Shown: positions 8,079 to 16,629, counted from the first letter of the stretch. The stretch is DNA of 64,000 bases from Myxococcales bacterium (GCA_016794345.1 JAEUKE010000258.1:111527-175526), one strand, 5' to 3'. Notes: generated by a model from the sequence alone, not told the origin. Numbers and translations are program-made.

Positions 8079-8633
8079 TCAGTCGTCGAGCGCGCCGCCG
8101 CAGATCCAGTCCGTGATGGCCTGGATCTCCGCGGCGTCGAGCTGCGGTTTCGTGGCGGGCGGCATCTTCTTGCTCGTCCCGCAGAGGTCGGTGCCCATGA
8201 TCTTGTCCCAGAGGTAGCTCTCGGCCGGGTCGCCCGCGATGACGCGCGTGCGGTCTCCACCGCAGCTCTTCGTGGCGTGGCCGACCGTGTTCGCGTGCGC
8301 GACCATCGCGCCGAGATCGAGGCCGCCGTCGGCCATGCTGCCCACGTGGCAGTTGGCAGTAGCGCACTTCTGCTCGAGGACCGGCGCGACGTCGGCAGCG
8401 AACGACACGATGCCCGCGCCTTCACACGGGTCGACAATCATGCCGGTCGAAGCCGAGGTCGAGGTCTCGGTCGTCGAGGCGACGCTCGTGCCGTCCGTGG
8501 TCGACTCGCTGCCGGTCGTGGTCGTCGTGCTCCCGCCGCCTCCGCCGGAGCCGCCGTCGTCACCACAAGCAGCGGCGAGCGCCGCAAACGACACGAAGAG
8601 GCCGACCGAGAAGAAAGTGCTGCGTCGCTGCAT
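8079..8633 (-). CDS. Lipoprotein with a cytochrome c-like domain (CX4CH)
   Basis: 184 residues. Lipobox Cys in LAAACGDD, then a Gly run and about 40 residues of Ser/Thr linker. The C-terminal domain (about 70-180) looks like the cytochrome c-type domains found in large secreted myxobacterial and planctomycete proteins: FAADVAPVLEQKC, the heme-type motif CATANCH with four instead of two residues between the Cys, a central DPAESYLWDKI, and KKMPP near the end, which would provide the distal Met. Two further Cys (CGGD, CGTS) may form a disulfide. Whether heme is attached cannot be told. Probably periplasmic redox or structural. Confidence 0.78.
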   Translation of the reverse strand: MQRRSTFFSVGLFVSFAALAAACGDDGGSGGGGGSTTTTTGSESTTDGTSVASTTETSTSASTGMIVDPCEGAGIVSFAADVAPVLEQKCATANCHVGSMADGGLDLGAMVAHANTVGHATKSCGGDRTRVIAGDPAESYLWDKIMGTDLCGTSKKMPPATKPQLDAAEIQAITDWICGGALDD

Positions 8634-8708
8634 GAGGGGTGAGCCTAGTCCGGCCCCACGCGAGCGGCGCGCGCCATTTTCGGAACGGCACCGTTCGCTC
8701 GAGCCGAA

Positions 8709-9476
8709 CTATTGGACCGGGCAGCCCAGCGACTCTTCCACCCAGATGCCGCCCTGACAGACGCGGCGCGTGCTGAGAAACTCGGCGCCGTAGGCGTAGG
8801 TCGACTCGAGCCAACACGCGCCGTACTCACACACCTGGCCTTCTTGCCCGCAAGCGTGCCCGAGGAGCGGCGCGTCCTCCGGACAGCCCTCTGCCACTTG
8901 AACGCAGCCCCAATAGGCCGTCGGACCGCTGCAGTCGTCCGTCGCGAGGCAATGCGAGCACGCGCAGTAGCTCCCGCCACCGTAGTCGCAGAGCGAGTCG
9001 TATTCGGACGGATCACACAGGGTCCCGTGTTGCGGCATCATCATCGGACAAGTGGCGTAGGCCGGGTCGAAGTTCATGCAGCTCGCCTCGGGGATGCTCT
9101 CCCACCCATTCACGCCGCAGGTGATCTTGTCGCGGCAGTCCACGAAGTCGAACCAGGCGTTCCCGTAGCGGTACTCGCAGACCAGGCCTTCCAACATCGG
9201 GCAGTCCTCACCCGTGGTCGGCCGGTCCGAGCCGTCCGGGCAGTCGCTGCAGGTGACGTCGTACGCGCTGCGGCACTCGCCTTGGCCGTCGCAGACGGTG
9301 TTGCACGGCGGCTCGTCGCACAGCTCGCAGGGCTCACCGCAGTCCTTCTTCGCGCACGGCGAGTCGCCGCCGCCGCCGCTCGTCGACGACGAGCCGCCGC
9401 TGCCGTCGTCGCCGTCGAGCGTCTTGGCACAGGCAGCGAGGAGCACGAGCGAAAGCAGGACGGGGACACGGCTCAC
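8709..9476 (-). CDS. Cysteine-rich lipoprotein, function unknown
   Basis: 255 residues. GTG at 9476 is chosen because it begins the signal SRVPVLLSLVLLAACAKT with lipobox LAAC; the much longer open frame upstream is antisense shadow of neighbouring sequence. A Gly/Ser linker follows. The mature part has about 24 Cys, starting with a compact CAKKDCGEPCELCDEPPC segment. It continues with repeated C-x(5-12)-C units and aromatic patches (YRYGNAWFDFVDC, YGACWLESTYAYG). No catalytic motif is visible. Likely surface or periplasmic, in line with the neighbouring Cys-rich lipoproteins. Confidence 0.75.
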   Translation of the reverse strand: MSRVPVLLSLVLLAACAKTLDGDDGSGGSSSTSGGGGDSPCAKKDCGEPCELCDEPPCNTVCDGQGECRSAYDVTCSDCPDGSDRPTTGEDCPMLEGLVCEYRYGNAWFDFVDCRDKITCGVNGWESIPEASCMNFDPAYATCPMMMPQHGTLCDPSEYDSLCDYGGGSYCACSHCLATDDCSGPTAYWGCVQVAEGCPEDAPLLGHACGQEGQVCEYGACWLESTYAYGAEFLSTRRVCQGGIWVEESLGCPVQ

Positions 9477-9517
9477 GCCGCGTTCTACCCAGCCGGCCTT
9501 CGAATTCTTCCGCGAGC

Positions 9518-10723
9518 TCAGGTCGCGACGCCCTCGAGGACGCTCATCGTCGGGTACTCGAAGACGCGCGCGAGCTTGAAGCCGCCGTCGGCCAGGAGAC
9601 CACGGATCTCCTCCACCCCGCGCTCGCGGCCGTTGGAGCAGATGGTCATCATGTGCATGTCGGCCACGGTGCCCATGAGATGGGACGAGTTTCGCTCGAC
9701 GAGCGACTCGCTGATGACCAGCTTCGTGCCCTCCGGGCAGGCGTCGCGGATGGAGTGGAGGATGGTGCGGCAGCTCGCGTCGTCCCAGTCGTGCAGGATG
9801 TTCTTGAGGACGTACGCGTCGGCGCCCGACGGCACGCGCTCGAAGAAGCTGCCTGCCACGAGCTCCACCCGACGGCGGACGCCGCGCGCGGTGAGGAGCG
9901 TGTCGGCCGAGTCGAGAACGCCCTTCGCGTCGAACAGCACGCCCTCGAGGTGCGGGTGCCGGACGAGCAGCTCCGAGAGGAGCGAGCCACGACCGCCGCC
10001 GACGTCGCAGACCTTCTTGATCTCGCTCCAGGGGTACACCGTGGCGATGACGGGGGCGTCTTGCAGCGTGAGGCCCATCATCACGTGCGCGAAGATCTCG
10101 CGCTCGTCCGGGTTCTTCTCGAACCAGTCCCACACCGTCATGCCGTGCACGCGGTCGAACGCGGCGCGGCCGGTCGACAGCGTGCGGGCGAAGTCACCCC
10201 AGGCGGCCATGTGGGAGCCCGAGGCGTAGTGGATCGCGAGCTCGCGGATACGCGAGACCTTGTTGCCGCAGAGCGTGCGCGAGAGGCGCGTGTTCTCGAA
10301 CTTGCCGTCCGAGCGGAGCCGGAAGATGCCGATGGTGGAGAGCGCCCGAAGCGTGCGATGAACCGCGTCGCCGTCGAGGCCCTTCTGCGCGGCGATTCCC
10401 TCTGCGTCGAGCGGGCCGCGCTCGAGCAGATCGGGGATGTCATGCCGCGCCACCGCGCCGAGCAGGGCCGTCTTCCCGACGCCCGTGATCGTGTCGAACA
10501 TCGCCAGCTCGGGCGGGCAGAGCGCGTCCGTCAGCTTCTGCATCGCGCGGCGCAGCCGGAGCACCGCGCGCACGCCGAACGCCGGCGGCGCGTTCGGGAG
10601 CGGCTCCGCCCCGAGCCCGAGCGGCGACGGATCGGGCAGCACCTGGTAGCCGGCCGAGCGCGGCATGGGGTGCGCGGCCGTTCCGTGTTGCGGGACTTCG
10701 GCCTTCAGCTCTGCGCTCTGCAT
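9518..10723 (-). CDS. SAM-dependent O-methyltransferase (plant-type/hydroxyneurosporene family)
   Basis: 401 residues from ATG 10723 (a GTG at 10738 is also possible). Residues about 45-130 form the winged-helix dimerisation domain (ITGVGKTALLGAVARHDIPDLL, GLDGDAVHRTLRALSTIGIF). The class I methyltransferase fold follows, with SAM motif VCDVGGGRGSLLSELL, acidic loop LFDAKGVLDSAD, and KNILHDWDDASCRTIL, the family's catalytic-region signature around the His. Such enzymes methylate small phenolic or polyketide hydroxyls in specialised metabolism. No biosynthetic genes flank it here, so the substrate is open. A TPR protein gene starts divergently about 105 bp away. Confidence 0.88.
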   Translation of the reverse strand: MQSAELKAEVPQHGTAAHPMPRSAGYQVLPDPSPLGLGAEPLPNAPPAFGVRAVLRLRRAMQKLTDALCPPELAMFDTITGVGKTALLGAVARHDIPDLLERGPLDAEGIAAQKGLDGDAVHRTLRALSTIGIFRLRSDGKFENTRLSRTLCGNKVSRIRELAIHYASGSHMAAWGDFARTLSTGRAAFDRVHGMTVWDWFEKNPDEREIFAHVMMGLTLQDAPVIATVYPWSEIKKVCDVGGGRGSLLSELLVRHPHLEGVLFDAKGVLDSADTLLTARGVRRRVELVAGSFFERVPSGADAYVLKNILHDWDDASCRTILHSIRDACPEGTKLVISESLVERNSSHLMGTVADMHMMTICSNGRERGVEEIRGLLADGGFKLARVFEYPTMSVLEGVAT

Positions 10724-10828
10724 CCGAGCCCAATACACGAAACGCGGGCGTTCGTCGCATGGATCCGTTGCTGGAGAAGGGCCGCGCTGCTAGCGTCCGC
10801 GTCCCTCGCAAGCGGAGATTCATCGAAC

Positions 10829-11950
10829 ATGACGGGCAACGGCCAGACGGTATCGGGGCTGCAGATCCAGGGCGGAGCGGCGATCGTGGCGCCCATCACG
10901 GCGTTCCAGAACGGCGTTCCTCCGAACGCGCTGGTCGTGCTGCCCATCCAGAAGATGACGGACGAGTTCAAGGACAAGCTCAACGAGGGTCCGCTCGCAG
11001 TCACCCAGGAGCAGCTCTGGAGCCTGCTCGGCTTCAACGGCCCCGCCGTCCAGGTCCAGGACGAACAAGGCCGCCCGCTCATGATCGGCCTCGAGGACCT
11101 GCTCGCAGGGCTCGACAAACACTTCAACGAGAAGCCCGAGGACCTGGGGCGTGGCCGCATCTACGCCCAGGAGCTCATGAAGCACGAGCGCTTCCAGCGC
11201 GCGGAGCAGGTGCTCGCCAAGGTCGTCGCCAAGGGCGGCAACGGGGAGGACTGGCTCGCCCTCGGCATCTGCCAGCTCCAGCAGGACAAACACGACAAGG
11301 CGGAGGGCACGCTCAAGGGCGCGCAGAACCTCCTCAAGACGAGCCCCTACCCGGCGCTGCACCTCGCCAAGCTCTTCCGCGCGAAGAGCGACAACGATCA
11401 GGCTCGCCAGCAGATCGACAAGGCCATCGAGATCGATCCCGAGCTCGTCGACGCGTGGGCCATGCTCTTCACCCACCTGAAGGAGACGACCGACGAGGAC
11501 AAGGCCGCGGCCGAGCTCGAGAAGCTCGGGTCGGACAAGAAGAACTCGCGCGCGCTCGTCGCGCTGCAGGCCTACTTCGGCGGCAAAGACGAGACGCGGG
11601 ACCGCGCCATCGCCTACGGCAAGAAGGCGCTCGAGCTCAACAACGACGACGTCCTCGCGCTCCTCGCGCTCTCCGCGCTCCACGGCCAGAAGGGCGACCT
11701 CGAGGGCGTCATCAAGACGCTCCAGCCGCACGAGGCGAAGATGACGCGCGACGTGCGCCTCGCGAACAACTACTTCGAGGCCCTCTTCCAGTCGCGCCAG
11801 ATCGACAAGGTCACCAAGCTGCTCAACGCCCTCGCCGGCTCGCAGAACCAGCAGGTGAAGGAGTTCGCGATCCAGCGCTCGAAGGTCGTCGCGCAGCTCC
11901 TCCAGCAGCAGCAGCAGCAGATCGCCGGCCTCGCCGGCCCCAAGAAGTAG
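10829..11950 (+). CDS. TPR-repeat protein
   Basis: 373 residues, no signal peptide. Start ATG 10829 with GGAG 11 bases upstream; the large upstream extension of the frame is antisense to the methyltransferase gene. The N-terminal 110 residues form an unrecognised domain (VAPITAFQNGVPPNALVVLP, LAVTQEQLWSLLGF). From about 110 on there are six to seven helical TPR-like pairs, for example GEDWLALGICQLQQDKHDKAEG and IDKAIEIDPELVDAWAMLFTH. The end is Gln-rich (seven consecutive Gln). Probably a cytoplasmic scaffold; partner unknown. A strong hairpin follows at 11973. Confidence 0.82.
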   Translation: MTGNGQTVSGLQIQGGAAIVAPITAFQNGVPPNALVVLPIQKMTDEFKDKLNEGPLAVTQEQLWSLLGFNGPAVQVQDEQGRPLMIGLEDLLAGLDKHFNEKPEDLGRGRIYAQELMKHERFQRAEQVLAKVVAKGGNGEDWLALGICQLQQDKHDKAEGTLKGAQNLLKTSPYPALHLAKLFRAKSDNDQARQQIDKAIEIDPELVDAWAMLFTHLKETTDEDKAAAELEKLGSDKKNSRALVALQAYFGGKDETRDRAIAYGKKALELNNDDVLALLALSALHGQKGDLEGVIKTLQPHEAKMTRDVRLANNYFEALFQSRQIDKVTKLLNALAGSQNQQVKEFAIQRSKVVAQLLQQQQQQIAGLAGPKK

Positions 11951-11972
11951 CGACGGACACGCGGCGCGATCC

Positions 11973-12009
11973 GCTGGCGGCGCCACCCCCGATTTCCGGC
12001 GCCGCCAGC
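11973..12009 (+). terminator. GC-rich hairpin downstream of the TPR gene
   Basis: Perfect 12-base arms (11973-11984 and 11998-12009) with a 13-base loop, 22 bases after the stop codon. There is no T run after it, so it may act as a Rho-assisted or RNA-stabilising terminator rather than a classical one. Confidence 0.55.
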
Positions 12010-12088
12010 CCCTGACGCGCCGTTTGCCCGCGATCTTCGAGCCGTCCGGACGGCACGAGCCTCGCAATGCGCCCGCGCGGAGGCTCTG

Positions 12089-12622
12089 ATGGCGCACACG
12101 ATTGGCGAGCGGCTCGCGCAGGCTTGGGCCGCGGCGCGGGAGTCCGCGTGGATCTCGCTCCTTCCGAAGATCGGGCTCGGCGCGCTCGCGCTGGTTGGGT
12201 TGGGTCTGCTCGGCTCCGGCGCGCTCGACCGGTACATGCCGGCCCAGGCCGCTGTCGCGCCGGCAGAAGCGGCTCCGGCGAGGCGCGCGGCGCGACCTCC
12301 TGCATCCGCGTCGGCATCGGCATCGGCATCGGCATCGGCATCGGCATCGGCATCGGCATCGGCATCGGTGGCTCTCGGCCCAGCGGTCGTCGACGGCAAG
12401 GTCGTCTTGAACCGAGCGACCGAGGCCGATCTCGTGAAGCTCCCGGGGATCGGACAAAAGAAGGCGCAGGCCATCCTCGCGTTGCGCGACAAGCTCGGCG
12501 GTCGCTTCAAGAAGCTGGAGGAGCTCATGCGCGTCCGCGGCCTCAAGCGCAAAGCGCTCGAGCGCTTGAGACCGCTCGTCGTGCTCGACGCGGAGGCCGC
12601 ACCGGAAAAGCCGGCGCGCTGA
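12089..12622 (+). CDS. ComEA-like helix-hairpin-helix protein with Ala-Ser repeat linker
   Basis: 177 residues. One membrane helix at about 26-44 (LPKIGLGALALVGLGLLGSG) anchors the N-terminus. A linker with a run of alternating Ala/Ser (about 72-93) is encoded by a hexamer repeat. The C-terminal 70 residues form a tandem HhH DNA-binding domain: VLNRATEADLVKLPGIGQKK and a second hairpin around MRVRGLKRKALERL. This is the ComEA architecture, in which a membrane-tethered HhH domain binds incoming DNA in the periplasm during natural transformation. The assignment rests on architecture; no other competence genes are in the window. A 3'-end lipoprotein gene follows 24 bp later. Confidence 0.82.
   Translation: MAHTIGERLAQAWAAARESAWISLLPKIGLGALALVGLGLLGSGALDRYMPAQAAVAPAEAAPARRAARPPASASASASASASASASASASASVALGPAVVDGKVVLNRATEADLVKLPGIGQKKAQAILALRDKLGGRFKKLEELMRVRGLKRKALERLRPLVVLDAEAAPEKPAR
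12302..12367 (+). repeat. In-frame GCATCG hexamer tandem repeat inside the ComEA-like gene
   Basis: Nine perfect GCATCG units at 12314-12367, preceded by the two imperfect units GCATCC and GCGTCG. Each unit encodes Ala-Ser. Changes in copy number would alter linker length by two residues without shifting the frame. Confidence 0.95.
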
Positions 12623-12646
12623 CGGATCCGAGTATGCTGCTCGCGC

Positions 12647-13336
12647 ATGCGACACCTGGCCCTCGCCCTCGTCCTCGTGGCCTGCTCCTCGAAGGACCCC
12701 GCGCCGTCCGCTTCGAGCTCGAGCAAGCCCGCGAGCGCGCCGCCGCCCACCGCGACTTCGGCGTCCGAGCCGCGACCGCCTGCGGATCATCTCGACGTCG
12801 AGCCGATCAAGAAGGCATTGAAGTGTCCCGCTGAGTCGAAATCGGGCCCGTGCAAGATCCTGGACGCGGTCGCCACGTGCGGGCCTTGGGAGGGCACCTC
12901 ACCCGGCGGCGAAGCCAAATGGCTGGGCCATTCCTGGGACGTGAAGGACGGAAAGCAGAAAGACGGCTACGCTGTCCTGCGGTCGCGAACGGTGCCCCTC
13001 GACCAGGCCAGCGGCGGCATCCCCGCGCGCATCGGCTTCGACCAGGTCCCCGAGGACTTGCCGTCGATGCTCGGCATCCAGAAGGCGGTGTCCGCCTTCG
13101 AGCGGCACGACGTCGCGCAAAAAGGGAACGCGGGCCTCGCCTGGGTGAAGGACAAGAAAGACTTCTCCGAGGCGCCGGCGTTCGCGACCACGAAAAAAGG
13201 CGTGCTCGTCCAGTCCGATGACTTCGCCTACGTGTGCCAGGGCAAGTCGCAGGAGCTCTTCTACGCGCGACCGCGAGCTGGCGGCGCCGCCAAAGGTGAC
13301 GGCGTGTACGCGGAGCTCTGGCCCGTGAGCTGGTGA
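12647..13336 (+). CDS. Lipoprotein of unknown function
   Basis: 229 residues. Signal MRHLALALVLVACSSK with lipobox Cys13, then about 40 residues of Ser/Pro/Ala linker. The mature domain has two close disulfide candidates (CPAESKSGPCKILDAVATC) and a lone Cys in FAYVCQG near the end; many Lys and Asp on predicted strands. No known family. It is followed by a metalloprotease-like lipoprotein whose start overlaps the stop (TGATG), so both may act together in the envelope. Confidence 0.75.
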   Translation: MRHLALALVLVACSSKDPAPSASSSSKPASAPPPTATSASEPRPPADHLDVEPIKKALKCPAESKSGPCKILDAVATCGPWEGTSPGGEAKWLGHSWDVKDGKQKDGYAVLRSRTVPLDQASGGIPARIGFDQVPEDLPSMLGIQKAVSAFERHDVAQKGNAGLAWVKDKKDFSEAPAFATTKKGVLVQSDDFAYVCQGKSQELFYARPRAGGAAKGDGVYAELWPVSW

Positions 13337-14427
13337 TGACTGCGTGGGCTCCGCGCCCCCTCGCCTCGTCGGTCGCCGTATTCGCGATTGCGTGCAGCGC
13401 ATCGGCCCCGCCAACTTCTCCTTCTGTGCTGTCCTCGGCTTCGGCAGCGCCCGCTTCGGCCCCTACGCCCGGCGCGATCATCCAGGTGCGCTACAGTCTC
13501 GCCGCCGACGTGTTCGAGGTGCTCGACAACACCTCGGCCTGGTACCGGAAGAAGTGTGACCCGGAGTACCGCGCGGCCTGGGAGAGCGACCTCGGCCTCA
13601 CGCCCGAGGATGAGCGCTGGTTCGAGCGGTATGCCGAGATCCGCAAGCGCCATTACCCGATGCCTCCCGAGGAAGAGGGCCCGCCGATTCTCTTCGCTCC
13701 CGAGAAGCACGACGTCCTCGCTGACGCCTTCTACGCCGCCGGATCGGTGAGCGATGCGCTCGCGGCCTTGCGCCCGCATCTCCCACCCGATGACGTCGAC
13801 ACGCTCCAGCGCTTCTACGCCGCCATGCAGCCGCGCGCGCAACGATGGCTCGACGAGAGCGGTGCGTTCGTGGAGGTCGCCACGAGCCTGAGCGCGCGGC
13901 TCGACCAAGCTGACGTTCGCTCGTTCGCCGAGCGCATGGCGCGGTTCTACGGCGTGACGCCGGCAGCCTCCTTCACGGTCCTCCTCGTCTGGTGGCCTCC
14001 CGTCGACCACGTCACCGCGTCGAACCGCGGGTCGACCCTGCTCATGAAGTACAACCCCGTGCGCCACCGCGATCGGGCGGAGCGCGACGTCGACGTCCCC
14101 ATTCACGAGCTCGCGCATTTCACCTCGTCGCGCCAGTCGGCCGAGCAGAAGCGCGACCTCTCGGCCGCGTTCCTCTCGAGCTGCGCGAGCCACCCCGAGC
14201 CGAGCCCGGCTCTCCTGGAAGAGCCACTCGCGGTCGCCCAGCAGAAGGTCTTCCTCTCCTTCGCGGAACCGTCGAGGCTCCACCTCGAAGCGCCCTGGTA
14301 TGGCGGTGCGCCCTGGACAGACGGCTACGCCAAGCGCATCTATCCGAGCGTGCGCGCGCGCTACGAAGAAGGCCAACCGATGGACCAGGCATGGATGCGC
14401 TCGCTCGGGGCGCGCTGCATGAACTGA
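13336..14427 (+). CDS. Lipoprotein with HExxH zinc-protease motif
   Basis: 363 residues from ATG 13336, which overlaps the previous stop by one base. Signal with Cys in VFAIACSAS and an Ala/Ser/Pro linker. Near residue 255 the sequence DVPIHELAHF contains HELAH, the zinc-binding motif of zincin metalloproteases. About 40 residues later LLEEPLAVAQQK offers Glu residues in the position of a gluzincin third ligand. The preceding strand LMKYNPVRHRD would lie at the active-site edge. Family not identified; a DUF4932-like lipoprotein protease is possible. Probably periplasmic or surface. It converges with the gene at 14450. Confidence 0.72.
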   Translation: MTAWAPRPLASSVAVFAIACSASAPPTSPSVLSSASAAPASAPTPGAIIQVRYSLAADVFEVLDNTSAWYRKKCDPEYRAAWESDLGLTPEDERWFERYAEIRKRHYPMPPEEEGPPILFAPEKHDVLADAFYAAGSVSDALAALRPHLPPDDVDTLQRFYAAMQPRAQRWLDESGAFVEVATSLSARLDQADVRSFAERMARFYGVTPAASFTVLLVWWPPVDHVTASNRGSTLLMKYNPVRHRDRAERDVDVPIHELAHFTSSRQSAEQKRDLSAAFLSSCASHPEPSPALLEEPLAVAQQKVFLSFAEPSRLHLEAPWYGGAPWTDGYAKRIYPSVRARYEEGQPMDQAWMRSLGARCMN

Positions 14428-14449
14428 GCTGGACGACGAGGGCTCGGCC

Positions 14450-15841
14450 TCACCGCGTCATCGCGACGAGCAGGGCGACCGCGACGCCGAAGAGGACGAT
14501 GCCGCCGAACGTCCACTTGAGGATGCGCAGCCCTTCCGCTCGGATCCTCTCGTCGTGGGCGGCGTTCTGAACGTCGGCCTCCTCTTGTTCCTTGGCCGCG
14601 CGCTCCAGGGCCCGAGCCATGACCATCTGACCGGCGCGCTTCGCCGCTTGCTCGGGAGAGAGCTTCTTCGGCGCTGGCTCTCTCGCGCTGTCGAAACGAA
14701 GGGTGCCGTCCTCACCGAAGCATCGGACGCTCGACGGCGACATGATCTCCCAGACGAGATCGTCGAACCACAGATAGATGGCTCGCTTCCTCGGCTTTCC
14801 TTGGGAGAGCCGCACCCGCTTGCCGGTCGCCTTCGGAACGAGCTCCTCCGCTTCGATCTTCACGCGGCAGGCGCGGTCACGCTGGTCGAGCAGCCGAAGC
14901 CCAGCGACGTCGACGTCGACCGGCACGTCCACGATGGGCACGACGAGGCCCTCGGAGCCAAACGCCACGAGCACCCCGTCGCGAAGTGCGATCTCGGGCG
15001 GCTCATCTCCTTCGACAGGCACGCGACGCACCCTCTCGCTGACTCGAAAGAGCGTCCGCACCTCCGCATCGAGGCCGAGGACGAACCGCTCGACGCGCTC
15101 TTCGATCTCGCCGTTCGGCAGGGGTGCCCACGCCTTGCGGTGTCCGGCCACGACCAGCGCAACTGGCGCGAGGACCGCGACGGAGACTGGCCCGTACCAA
15201 TCGATGAGGCCTTGGGTCGCGGCGTTGCCGCCCTCGGGCGCCTCGAACAGCCGCGAACCGACCAGATGAAACGGCTCCGCCACCGGACGGAGCCCACGCC
15301 TGAGAAAGGCCTTCGGGACGTGAGTCGTCGTGCTGCAATGGCGGCAGCGCACGAGCTCGCTCCCGTCGAGCTGGAGCGGCGCCCCGCAGTGCGAGCATGG
15401 AAACGCCGCGGGGAGCGCGTCGCCTTGCGAGCCGCCTGTTTCCTCGGCGTCCTCCCCGATGGATGTCTCGACATAAGACATCGACAGGCCCGGCCAGCTC
15501 GACCTCGTCGGCACGAGGGTTTTGCACGAGTTGCACGTCACCCCCCCGACGGCGGGCGTCCCGACCGACGCGCGTAGCGCCCCCCGGCAGCGCGGACATG
15601 AAACGACCTCTCGAGACATCCGCACGCGAAACCGGCGAACACGTTGCTGCAGAGCTTCACGGGGAGCGAGCCGGCGCGCCTCGTAGAGGATGATCTCCAG
15701 CGCGGCGCTCAGCTCCGCAGGGTCGATCCCCACGGTACTGTCGCAAGCGTGGCAGTGGAGCGACGTCCCGAGCCGGTTGACACCGACGGTCGCGTTGCAT
15801 CGCTCGCAGCGCGTCTCGATCTCGAGGCGCAGACCCTCCAT
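14450..15841 (-). CDS. Membrane-anchored protein with three zinc ribbons
   Basis: 463 residues from ATG 15841 (AAGGAG just before it; a GTG at 15886 would lie against the divergent gene). Three C-x2-C pairs of ribbons: CERCNATVG with CHAC (about 10-35), CPRCRG with CNSC (about 80-110) and CSHCGAP with CRHC (about 145-170). A hydrophobic stretch follows at about 213-232 (VSVAVLAPVALVVAG), then a large cytoplasmic or periplasmic domain of strands and charged helices, and a C-terminal membrane helix (WTFGGIVLFGVAVALLVAM). The role is unknown; zinc ribbons plus membrane helices suggest a sensor or assembly platform. Confidence 0.75.
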   Translation of the reverse strand: MEGLRLEIETRCERCNATVGVNRLGTSLHCHACDSTVGIDPAELSAALEIILYEARRLAPREALQQRVRRFRVRMSREVVSCPRCRGALRASVGTPAVGGVTCNSCKTLVPTRSSWPGLSMSYVETSIGEDAEETGGSQGDALPAAFPCSHCGAPLQLDGSELVRCRHCSTTTHVPKAFLRRGLRPVAEPFHLVGSRLFEAPEGGNAATQGLIDWYGPVSVAVLAPVALVVAGHRKAWAPLPNGEIEERVERFVLGLDAEVRTLFRVSERVRRVPVEGDEPPEIALRDGVLVAFGSEGLVVPIVDVPVDVDVAGLRLLDQRDRACRVKIEAEELVPKATGKRVRLSQGKPRKRAIYLWFDDLVWEIMSPSSVRCFGEDGTLRFDSAREPAPKKLSPEQAAKRAGQMVMARALERAAKEQEEADVQNAAHDERIRAEGLRILKWTFGGIVLFGVAVALLVAMTR

Positions 15842-15939
15842 CAGCTCCTTATCGATCTGCCCCAGCCGGTTGGCAACAAACGGCACATCGCGCCTTGCTC
15901 CGCTTGTCGCGACGCGCTCGGTCCACTACTCGGCTGGGG

Positions 15940-16608
15940 ATGCGCAGCCGCCCCCGCCGGAGCCCGACCACCCCCTTCATCGCGCTCGGCCCCGTCCTCG
16001 GGGCCGTCGTCCTGGCTTGCGGCGCCGGCGCCTGGGGCCCGCCCGTCTGCACGGGCGGCGCGCGCGCCATCGGGTCGAATTGCTTCTGCCCGCGCGGCAC
16101 GACATTCGACGGTCAGGCGTGCCAAGGCACACCCGAGCAAGGCAGCTGCGTCGCCGGTGCGATGGAGGTCAGCGGCGACGGGCAGTCTCTCTGTTATTGC
16201 CCCGACGGCTGGGTGTGGGCCGACGCGAACAAGCAGAGCTGCGCTCCCTGCGAAGGTGGCTCCCTGGCCGTGGGCGACACCTGTCAGTGTCCACAAGGCA
16301 CCGAATGGAACGGCAACCAGTGCCAGGAGGTCGTCATGGCCGCGCCGACCTGCACGGGCGGTGCATTCATGACCGAGCAGGGCTGCATGTGCCCCGACGG
16401 GACCGCGTGGGACGGCGCCAACTGCGTTGCTTCCGGCCCCACCGCGCCGCCCCCGCAGCAGGTCATCATCCGCCAGCAGACGAACCAATCGAGCTCGTCG
16501 TTCACATGCTGCATCAATGGCGCGAAGTACACCTGTCCGAACGATGCGGAGTTTCGCAACTGCATGACCCTGCAAGGACACGGCTGCGCGCCGGCGGGCG
16601 GCTGCTGA
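15940..16608 (+). CDS. Lipoprotein with CxCPxGTxW repeats and C-terminal TCCIN cysteine motif
   Basis: 222 residues from ATG 15940. Lipobox Cys27 in GAVVLACGAG. Four repeats of the form C-x-CP-x-G-T/W-x-W/F-x-G-x(2-4)-C occupy about 48-162 (CFCPRGTTF, CYCPDGWVW, CQCPQGTEW, CMCPDGTAW), each probably a small EGF- or TIL-like disulfide unit. A Gln/Ser linker leads to a compact C-terminal motif FTCCINGAKYTCPN (188-201) followed by C208, C216 and C222. The same motif occurs in the lipoprotein at 19263-19880. Likely surface exposed. Divergent from the zinc-ribbon protein. Confidence 0.78.
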   Translation: MRSRPRRSPTTPFIALGPVLGAVVLACGAGAWGPPVCTGGARAIGSNCFCPRGTTFDGQACQGTPEQGSCVAGAMEVSGDGQSLCYCPDGWVWADANKQSCAPCEGGSLAVGDTCQCPQGTEWNGNQCQEVVMAAPTCTGGAFMTEQGCMCPDGTAWDGANCVASGPTAPPPQQVIIRQQTNQSSSSFTCCINGAKYTCPNDAEFRNCMTLQGHGCAPAGGC

Positions 16609-16629
16609 GCCGTCGATGCGCGGCGGGCG

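Noticed and set aside
9653..10828. Apparent 390-residue N-terminal extension of the TPR protein
   Set aside because: It is the antisense of the O-methyltransferase gene, which has full family motifs on the other strand.
12302..12367. Peptides RHRHRH and GIGIGI in the other frames of the hexamer repeat
   Set aside because: They are by-products of the GCATCG repeat; only the Ala-Ser frame is embedded in a recognisable protein.
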